A DNA stretch of 64,000 nt from a bacterium (GTDB lineage: Bacteria > Electryoneota > RPQS01), in assembly GCA_016702305.1 (NCBI GenBank), contig JADJEH010000001.1:124001-188000 (forward strand), read 5' to 3'. The notes below the pieces were generated by a model. That model was not told where the DNA came from. It saw only the letters and a program-made list of their open reading frames with translations, and did not search any database. Positions 43,234 through 51,900 of the stretch are shown in pieces. A program made the position numbers and the translations under genes. Each line of letters opens with the position of its first letter. The stretch's first letter is position 1.

Positions 43234-43262
43234 TTGACTTTTGAGGGATTCGGCAGTAGATT
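43234..43262 (+). promoter_or_regulatory. Promoter upstream of hisC
   Basis: TTGACT (43234-43239), 17 bases, TAGATT (43257-43262), the third copy of this exact hexamer pair in 4.2 kb. Leader to the hisC ATG is about 113 bases and contains one perfect DnaA-box-like TTATCCACA (43324-43332), probably by chance. The rest of the gap 43098-43381 shows no gene. Confidence 0.7.
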
Positions 43263-43381
43263 CAAATTAGTCGTTGAGTGCTGTTGGGTCGGCTGGCTTG
43301 ACCTAACCTTGGTTACTCGACGAGTTATCCACACGCAGATATTTGATTCGGTTAATTATATCCCATCCTGCCCCGCCTACC

Positions 43382-44476
43382 ATGACTCTCGTCCCACCCT
43401 TTATTGAATCGCTGATTCCCTATCAGCCCGGCAAATCCATGGCGCAGATTCGCGCGCAGTACGGCATCGAACATATCGTCAAGTTAGCGTCGAACGAAAA
43501 TCCGGTCGGGTCCAGCCCGAAGGGAATCGCCGCAGGGCAGGCCGCCTTTCATGATTTGCAGCTCTATCCCGAGGCCGGCATGCTCCTGCGCAGCAAGCTG
43601 GCGAAGCTGTTTGAACTGAAACTCGACAACGTCGTCGTCGGGAACGGTTCGGAGTCCATTCTGGCCAACATCGTGCGCACGTTCATGTGCGACGACGAAG
43701 AAGTGCTGACCGGAGAAGGGACGTTCATCGGAATCTACGTTGCGGCACGGTCGCGCGGCGTGAAGCTGGTCACGATTCCGCTCAAGGATTACGCGTTCGA
43801 TCTCGATGCGATGGCCGATGCGATCACGCCGAAAACCAAGATTATTTACCTGTCGAATCCCAACAATCCGACGGGCACGTATTTCACGCGCGCGCAGTTC
43901 GAGCGCTTCATGGAGCGCGTGCCGCGGCGTGTCGTGGTGATTCTCGACGAGGCCTACTTCGAATACGCGCAGGACTTCGACGACTATCCGGATTCGATGA
44001 TGTACCGCATTGACAATGTGATGACGCTGCGCACTTTTTCCAAGGCGTACGGTCTGGCGGCCATGCGCATCGGCTACGGTTTTGCGCACGAAGATTTGTG
44101 CCGCAACGTGCTCAAGGTGAAGCTGCCGTTTGAGCCGTCGGTCGTCGCCGAAGCGGGCGGGCTGGGAGCGCTGGACGACGATGAGTTCTTAAGCGTGACG
44201 AAGGCGACCAACCGCGCGGGACGACTCAGCATGCCCGCGGTTTATGACGAATTGGGATTGAAGTATGTGCCGTCGGCGGCAAATTTCTTCATGCTGCCGT
44301 TTGAGACGGAAGCGGAGGCGCTGCAGTTTGCGCTGGCTCTCGAGCAGCGCGGCGTGATCGTGAGGCCCTTGCGTGGCTTTGGACTGCCGCATTGCGTGCG
44401 GATTACCATTGGCACACGGGAACAGAACGACACGCTGACGGCGGCGCTCAAAGAGGTGTGTTCGGTCAAGGCTTAG
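43382..44476 (+). CDS. hisC: Histidinol-phosphate aminotransferase
   Basis: 364 residues, class I/II PLP aminotransferase: LASNENPVGSSPKG at the N-terminus, YPEAGMLLRSKLA, GNGSESILANIVRTF, IIYLSNPNNPTGTYF, VVILDEAYFEYAQDF, and TLRTFSKAYGLAAMRIGYG with cofactor lysine K221; the C-terminal VRPLRGFGLPHCVRITIGT is diagnostic of HisC. It converts imidazole acetol phosphate to histidinol phosphate with glutamate, and relatives also act on aromatic precursors. No other his genes adjoin it. ATG 43382 follows promoter 43234-43262; an upstream in-frame ATT start would add 13 residues without homology. Confidence 0.9.
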   Translation: MTLVPPFIESLIPYQPGKSMAQIRAQYGIEHIVKLASNENPVGSSPKGIAAGQAAFHDLQLYPEAGMLLRSKLAKLFELKLDNVVVGNGSESILANIVRTFMCDDEEVLTGEGTFIGIYVAARSRGVKLVTIPLKDYAFDLDAMADAITPKTKIIYLSNPNNPTGTYFTRAQFERFMERVPRRVVVILDEAYFEYAQDFDDYPDSMMYRIDNVMTLRTFSKAYGLAAMRIGYGFAHEDLCRNVLKVKLPFEPSVVAEAGGLGALDDDEFLSVTKATNRAGRLSMPAVYDELGLKYVPSAANFFMLPFETEAEALQFALALEQRGVIVRPLRGFGLPHCVRITIGTREQNDTLTAALKEVCSVKA

Positions 44477-44586
44477 TTAGCGTGGATGCTCGATGCGGTA
44501 CCGGAGGGGCGAAGCCCTGTGATTTCAGTATCCTGCTCGTGTGGTTTACCCTTTTGACCCCCCCCCGGGAAGACCGTGAGGAATGT

Positions 44587-44621
44587 GAAAGCAGCCCGTT
44601 TTGGCGGGCTGCTTTGCTTTT
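44587..44621. terminator. Bidirectional terminator between hisC and the TolB-like gene
   Basis: AAAGCAGCCCG-TTTTGG-CGGGCTGCTTT perfect 11-bp stem, then GCTTTTT on the plus strand, between convergent genes. Confidence 0.85.
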
Positions 44622-44641
44622 TGGGAACCGCGAGCGTTCGG

Positions 44642-45655
44642 TCAGAAGCCTGTGACATCGGTCACATAGACTTCTCCTTCGTGGGTGAAGGCGACTTGGG
44701 TGCCGTTGCTGTTCAGGGCTGGCTCGTTGGGCCAGAACTGGTTGATGCCCTGAATGGACCGGATTTGACCGAGTTCAAGGTCGTACACCACGAGCTCGGC
44801 GTATTTCACGCTGGGTTTGTCGCGGATGAACACGAGCCGATTGCTGTCGGCTGACCAGCCCGGCCAGCGGCCGCTGCCCAGGTCGAAGGTTTGCCCCGTG
44901 GCAATGGTGATGAGCCGGAGCTGTTTGCCGGACGAGGTTTCATATACTGCGGCGACCAATTGGCCATCTGGTGAAATATCAAAGCCTTCGGCTTTTTCGT
45001 CGGAGGCGGACTGATAAACTTCGCGGCCCGCATGGCTGACGGTTAGCCGCTCATCATCCAAGTTGACGGCGCTGTCCCACTCGGTGCCGTGGAGGTTGAC
45101 AAAGGGGGCCTGCAGGTCGGCACGGTAGTAGACTTCATCGCCGATGCGATAAGGGCCGAGGATCGGCGTCGTGTTATGAGTGAGCATCACCGGGTCGTAT
45201 ACAAAGTACGAGACCGAGATGATCCGGTCGGGCGATCCGGGCAAGGCACCTGCCGGACGGCGGAGGGCCATGCGGTCTGCTCCGGGCATGAAAACGAAGC
45301 GACGTCCCACACCTTCGCCGTGCGCTATCTCATACAATTTCTTTGTTTTTATATCTTTATTGACCTCGACCAGCAGAAGCTCGTCTTGATCCTCGGTGGT
45401 ATAGGCAACGTAGCGATTGTCCGGGCTCCACGCAGGAGCAGCGCAGCCCCGGCCAGCACGGTCGGCGATCTTGGTGGTCTCGGCCTCTACCTTGACGGCC
45501 CCGGCGAGCAAGCAGAGGGCAGTCAGGACGGGGACGAGGGGGTGCCAAAGGGCGTGATTCGGGCGGGTTTGAGAAGGTTGGCGCATGGGGTCAAAAGGTT
45601 CGGCAAGGGTTGTTTTTCGTGGAACTTGCGGAGTCGGAAGAGTTGACTGCTTCAT
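44642..45655 (-). CDS. TolB-like PD40 beta-propeller protein, exported
   Basis: 337 residues. A hydrophobic export segment (LVPVLTALCLLAGAVKVEA) is followed by PD40/TolB-type propeller blades: CAAPAWSPDNRYVAYTTED, GFDISPDGQLVAAVYET, RWPGWSADSNRLVFIRD and EPALNSNGTQVAFTHEGE. Such propellers bind partners in the periplasm; some FCB proteins use them as generic sensors or enzyme inhibitors. Here there is no Pal, TolR or TolQ gene nearby, so it is not assigned as TolB. ATG 45655 is used, with ATG 45586 an alternative that shortens the pre-signal region to a normal length and is arguably better. Confidence 0.75.
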   Translation of the reverse strand: MKQSTLPTPQVPRKTTLAEPFDPMRQPSQTRPNHALWHPLVPVLTALCLLAGAVKVEAETTKIADRAGRGCAAPAWSPDNRYVAYTTEDQDELLLVEVNKDIKTKKLYEIAHGEGVGRRFVFMPGADRMALRRPAGALPGSPDRIISVSYFVYDPVMLTHNTTPILGPYRIGDEVYYRADLQAPFVNLHGTEWDSAVNLDDERLTVSHAGREVYQSASDEKAEGFDISPDGQLVAAVYETSSGKQLRLITIATGQTFDLGSGRWPGWSADSNRLVFIRDKPSVKYAELVVYDLELGQIRSIQGINQFWPNEPALNSNGTQVAFTHEGEVYVTDVTGF

Positions 45656-45786
45656 AAGAAATGGTTATCTTACTAAGCCCTGCATGGAATCTCTAACAGA
45701 TTCCCGGGTTCTGCATTGTTTAAATCATTGGAAGATAAAAACCTGAGCGAGGAATTGCAAGACATGGCGCGGACACCTGATATCAT

Positions 45787-45842
45787 GGTCGCCCGGGCAG
45801 CCACCGTGCGTGCCCGAACGGCCTGTTGCCTAACAGGCGACC
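45787..45842 (+). promoter_or_regulatory. Possible three-way-junction RNA leader of the giant surface protein gene
   Basis: Within the 281-base gap 45656-45936, GGTC (45787-45790) can pair with GACC (45839-45842), enclosing two perfect hairpins: CGGGCA/TGCCCG (45794-45799, 45811-45816) and GCCTGTT-GCCT-AACAGGC (45821-45838). Further weak stems follow. No known riboswitch family (including cyclic-di-GMP types) was recognised. A 73-codon frame (45716-45937) crosses it and ends in TGATG overlapping the next ATG, but its protein looks random. Confidence 0.4.
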
Positions 45843-45936
45843 GGACTCCCTACCCCTGTTCCAAAACCATGCGGACGACCAACGAGTTCCGCTCCGGCTC
45901 GTTCCGAGCGCCGATAGCCACTGTGGAGGTGATGTG

Positions 45937-48900
45937 ATGAAACTGAAAACGATGTTGATGGCCGCTTGCCTGTTGTTCTCTGCGGGCTTGGCTCAGGCGC
46001 AGTTCAATTGCGTATTGTACTACATTTGTAATCCGCCGTTGACGACGGAGTGCGACGGTGGAACGATTCTGCCGGACGGGACGACGACGGTCGAGATTTT
46101 CTGGGATCGCAATAACAACGGTATTGACGCCGCCGACGAGTTGGTGCCGGTGGGCGCGGGACCGGACTCCGCGAACCTGAATTCGATCGCGATGAACGGC
46201 ATTGACTACCTTGGTTGCGAGGGTGGTTTCTACACCGATCCGGCGTTTACGTTCGCGGCGAATCAGCCCGTGCCGAACACGTTCTGGGTGCGTGTGTGCG
46301 TGCCGGGCCAAGCGCGGCAGTGGCGGTCGCAGGTGGTGGCGATCCAGCCGGGTTTCAGTCAGGTTGAATTGACGATGACGTGCGTAAACGAGAGCTGCGG
46401 CGATTGTACGACTCCGCTGCCGGTCACGGGCTTCAATGCGACCGACAGCTCGTGCACCGACGTGACCTTGACTTGGAACACCTACCCCGTTGAGCCGAAT
46501 GTCAACAGCTTCCGCATTTTCCGTTCGGGAACGCGGATCGCGACGGTGCCGAGCAATACGACGAGTTACGTAGATTTGAACGCCGTTCCGGGCCAGGAGA
46601 ACGCGGAGTATCGTCTGGTTGTGGCGCGTGATTGCGGCCCCGGCGACACGGCGTTGTCGGCTGGTGCGGTTGATCCGGGTACCCGTGTGCAAGCGGCTTT
46701 GGCGCCGGCGGACACGTCGGTGCAGGTCACGGCGTTGACGAGTCAATGCGGCGCGGTGTTGGTGCGCTGGCGCGTGCCGACCAGTGTGGCTTCCATTGAC
46801 TCCTTCTGTGTTTTGCAGAACGGTGTGGAAGTGCTGCGCACTCCGCGCGGGAATATTGGGCAGGTTGTCAGTGATACGGTCTTTACTTCGCTCACGGGAT
46901 CGCAGAATTATGCCGTGGCGGGCTGGAACGTCGAATGCGGGCACGGCACGCCCACGCCCAACCACCCGGCTACGGCGGCACAGCCGCCGGCGGCACCGGG
47001 AAACGTGCAGGCGAGTAACGGCGCTTGTGCTGTTACCGTTACGTGGAATGCAGTGGCCGGTGCGACGAACTATCGCGTCTATCGCGAGAACGTTTTTGTG
47101 ACCACCGTAGCGCCGCCGAACACGCAGTTTGTAGACAACGTAGCGACGCCGGGCGCCGTATCGTGCTATCAGATTTCGGCAGTGGTCAGCGGCAACCCGG
47201 TCTCCTGTCAGGAAGGGCCGAGATCGTCGTGCGCGAACGGTTCGCGGATTGGACCACCGAACCCGCCCAGCAACGTGCAGGCTTCGGATTCGACGTTTTG
47301 TTCTCACATTGCGGTGACGTGGACGGACAACAGCGCGGATGAAGACAGTTTCATCGTGCGGCGTGACGGCGTAAACCTACGGACGATTGGTCCGAACCTG
47401 TTAAGTTTCAATGATTCGACCGCGACACCCGGTGTGCATACGTACACGGTGGCGGCGATGAACGAGTGCGGAACGAGCGCGTTCCCGACGACGAACAATG
47501 GTTACAAGCGTCCGGTGCCCGCGATTGTCACGGGCGTGAACGCGACGGACAATCTGTCTGACCGCGTGACCGTGACGTGGGTCAACGTGGCGCTGGAAAC
47601 GGGCTACACGATTTTCCGAGACGGTCTGAATATCGGCAGCGTCGGCGCTGACGTGTTGACCTTCGACGATACCGGTGGCACGCCCAATGTGACGTATACT
47701 TACACCGTGCAGGCGTTCAACGAGTGCGGCAACGGTACGGTGTCCGCAGGGAATAGCGGTATTCGCGTGGTCACGGTTGCGCCGGCGACAAATGTTGCGG
47801 CGTCGGATACGATTTGTACCTTTGTGCGCGTAACGTGGACGGATTCGGCGGATGAGACGACGTACGACATTCGACGCGACGGCGTGGCGATCGCGACTGG
47901 TCTGGCGGCGAATACGACGAGCTACAACGATGCGACCGCCGTGCGTGGCCAGGTCTATTCCTACGTCGTTCGAGCCAACGGAACGGGTGGTTTTGCGGAC
48001 AGCAGTCCGGACAACGGACAGCTTGCGCCGTTGCCGGGCGAACCGGTACTGACGCTGTCGGATGTGACGTGCGATCAGATCCTATTCACCTGGGTGGTCG
48101 GTGCGAACAGCGATTCCATCGCGATTTACCGGGACGGGGTGCAGCAGGTTGTCGTCTTCGGCCAGAACGGGAATTCGAGCATTGAGATTCCGACCGACGG
48201 CACGCATTCTTACTACGCGCTGGGCGCGAACGAATGCGGCCGCGGCGACACGTCCAACGTACTGACGGTGCAGCGCGATCAGGTGCCGAGTCCGGTGGTG
48301 GACTTGGCCGGAACGAGCGACGATTGCGCCTCGATTCAGATTACTTGGACTTCTCCGGCGGACGCGGACAATTTGGATTTGTACGTGAACGGCACGTTCT
48401 CAGGTTCGCTAGCCGCGACGCTTAGCTCAGCAACGATTCCGACGGGCAACGGTCCGGCAACTTGGGAAATTTACCTGATCACCACGAACGAGTGCGGCGA
48501 CGGCGACACGAGCAACGTGATCAACGTGGCGGTACAGCAGTCGCCGACGGTGCCGACGGGCGTGACCGCGTCGAATGACGAGTGCACGACCGTGACTGTG
48601 GCGTGGAACGCGGCGAGCGGCGTGGTGGACGGCTATAGTATTTCCCGCGACGGATCGTTCATTGAATTAGTCGGTCCGGGCGTCTTGCAGTATGTAGACA
48701 CACCCGGCGACAGCGACCCGCACAGCTACACGGTCGTAGCCATCAGCAATAACTGCACGAACTCCGCTCCGAGCAGTGCGGCGGTTGGCAGCACGTTGGA
48801 ACAGGTCGGGACTCCCGGCAACCTAGTTCAGGACGGCAACAATTGCGGGATGGTCACCATTTGCTGGACGGCCGCGACGGGTGACTTGGACGGTTATACG

Positions 48901-51900
48901 GTTTACATTGACGGTGACTCGGTCGGCGTTTCGTCGAGTGAAACGTTGTGCTACACCTATGCCGGTGCAGGCGGTGTGTACAACGCGCAAGTGGCGGCCT
49001 ATTCCGCAATCTGCGGCGTGGGTTCGCTGACGGATCCTGTGCAAGCTGTGATTTACAATCTGCCTGTGACTCCGCCGGACTTCACGGCCAGTGATGACCG
49101 CTGCGACGGCGTACTGCTGACGTGGGGTGCGCAACCTGAGCCGAGCGGCGAGACCGGCTATACGATTCTGCGCAACGGTACTGAGATTTTCTCGGGCGGT
49201 TCGCTGAATGACACGCGGGTGTTTTTGGACGTTGACGCCGAATTGGGCAGCAATGAGTACTCGATTGTGGCGTTTTCGACTTTGGAAGATTGCGACAACT
49301 CAAGCGCGGCGCTTACGACAGGCACGCTGTTGCCGGAAGCGACGCCGCCGACGTCTGTGAGCGCATCGGACACGAGCTGTTTGGATGTGCGCATTTCATG
49401 GACAGCGAGCACGGGTACGTTCGACGGCTATGTCGTGTTCAGAGCGGGAACGATTTTGGACACGGTTATCGCGCCGACGACAGAATTTGTGGACAACACG
49501 ATTCTGCCGGGCACGACGGCATCCTATGACGTGCGCGCGTGGGACGATGTCTGCGGGATGACCGGACCGAGTGTTGCGGACAACGGCACGCGGCTTGAAG
49601 GCCCCGACGCCCCGACGGGTGTGCTGGCGTCGAACACGAGTTGTGATGAGATAACGATTACGTGGGACCCGGCTCCGGGCGACGTGACGGAATATCGCGT
49701 CTACCGCGACGGCGCTTTGGCCGGTTCGACCGATCCGGAAACGACGATGTTTGAAGATTCGCCGACGGCCGGTGTTTACGAGTACACGGTGACGGCGTTC
49801 AGCGTGAACTGCGGTGAGACCGCGCCGTCGCTAGGTGAAACGGGTGAACGTCTGCCGCAGATGGGGCAGATGACCGTCACATCCGCTTCGGTGGATAGTT
49901 GTAACGGAATTCTTGTGTCGTGGGCGACTTACCCGGGCGCGGTGTCCTATCGTCTCTATCGCGACGACTCACCGACGCTGCTGGCTGAAATCAACGCCCC
50001 GACAACGCAGTATTTTGACGCGACGCCGCTACCCGGCGTGGCGCATATGTACTACATGACCGCGGTCAATAGCTGTAACGAAGGTCCGACCTCGAACGAA
50101 GTCAACGGCCAGCGCGCCGAGACGCCGGAACAGGTGACGGGCTTAACAGCGACGACGACCTTGATCAGTCAGGTGTGCTTGACCTGGACGGACGTGGCGG
50201 GTGAGCTTAGCTATATCATCTACCGCGATGGCACGCCGATTGACACGGTGCCGGCCAATACGACGGAAGTCTGTGACTTGACGGCGACGCCGGGAACGAC
50301 CTACGGGTACACTGTTGCGGCGACGAACGTTTGCGGTGCCGGCGCAATGTCGGATGAAGTTGAAGGTGTGGCCGTGTTCAGCCTTGGTCAGGTGACGGGC
50401 GTGACGGCGACGACGACCGATTGCGGTCAGATCTGCCTGACGTGGACGGACATTGCCAATGAGACGAACTACGAAATCATGCGGAACGGTCAGCCGTTGG
50501 CGACGGTCGGCGCGGATGTTGTAACGTACTGTGACTTGACGCCTGCGCCGGGCGAGTGCTTCAGTTATACGGTCAACGGTTCCAATATCGGCGGTGACGG
50601 TCCGTTGTCGGTTGCTGTTGAGGGTTGCCGCCGGACGATTCCGACGCAGGTTACCGGATTGGCGGCGACAACGACGAACTGCACCGTGGTGATTTTGACA
50701 TGGACTGATGCGACGAACGAAGACAGCTATGACGTGTACCGCGACGGCGGGTTGCTGGTGCAGAATGTGCCGGCGAACACGGTAACTTATACGGACAACA
50801 CGGCCGCGCCGGGCGTGGCCTACCAGTACACGGTGCTGGCGCGGAACGCGTGCGGCGATGCGGCGCAGAGCGCGGCGGTGACTGGTGCGGTGGCGATGGT
50901 GCCGCCGGTGGTGCAAGGCGTCGTGGCGTCGGTGGATGTGTGTAACCAGATCAGCCTGAACTGGACCGATCAGTTGTCGGAAACGGGTTATTCGATCTAT
51001 CGTGACGGCAATGTGCTGAGTCCGATTGGAACGGTGCCCGCTAACACGACCTTCTATGTAGATAATAACATTACCGGCGTGCACACGTACAACGTGCGCG
51101 CGACGAATAGCTGCGGCAACGGTGATCTCGGGAATGCGGTGCCGGGCGAAGGCCTGACGGTGCCGGGCGTGGCGACAAACGTGGCGGCGAGCGAAAACTG
51201 CGGCGACGTCACGGTGACGTGGAACGCGCCGAGCACGCTGCCGATCAGCGAATATCGCGTGCTGCGCAACGGTGTTCAAGTCGCGATTGTTCAGGCTCCG
51301 GGAACGACGTACATTGACGAGAATCTGCCGGCGGGATCGTTCAGCTACCGGGTTGTGACGGCTAACGTCTGCGGCGCGGGCACTCAATCCGCGGCGAGCA
51401 ACAGCGTGACGGTCATCGCGACACTGGCGCAGGTGACGGGCTTCAATGCCGTGGCCAGTCCGTGCTTCTGCGTTGATCTGACGTGGAGCAATGTGGCAAA
51501 CGAGTCCGGCTTCTACATTTATTGCGACGGCGTGATCGTGGACACGGTGAATGCCAATGTCACATCGCTGCGTTACTGCCCGGCGGATACCGCGCAGTGC
51601 GTGCTGCAAGTGGCGGCATTTAACGGCTGCGAAATTGGTCCGTTGTCGGATACGGAAACGGTGACGCCGAATACGTACCCGGTGGCGGTGACCGGTTTCG
51701 GCGCAAGCGAAAACCTGTGTGACCGCGTGCGCCTGTCATGGCAATCGTACAGTCAACCGGGCGTTACTCTATTCCGGCTCGAACGCAACGGCGTGCCGTT
51801 CGCTTTTGTGCCGTCGAGCGCGGTGCAGTACGACCACATGGGTCTCTGGCCGCAGAGCACATATCAGATTCATGCGCTGCGCGTATGCGCCGCGGGTGAT

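Noticed and set aside
43324..43332. Perfect DnaA-box sequence TTATCCACA upstream of hisC
   Set aside because: Single copy; a nine-base word is expected about once by chance in two strands of this length every 130 kb, so not evidence for an origin by itself.
45716..45937. 73-codon frame ending TGATG at the giant gene start
   Set aside because: TTG start, no ribosome site, protein composition without domain character; the overlap is probably accidental.
45850..47307. Minus-strand frame of 485 codons opposite the giant surface protein
   Set aside because: Arg/His-rich antisense frame caused by codon bias; the same effect gives other long frames at 50143-51609 and 51769-52851.
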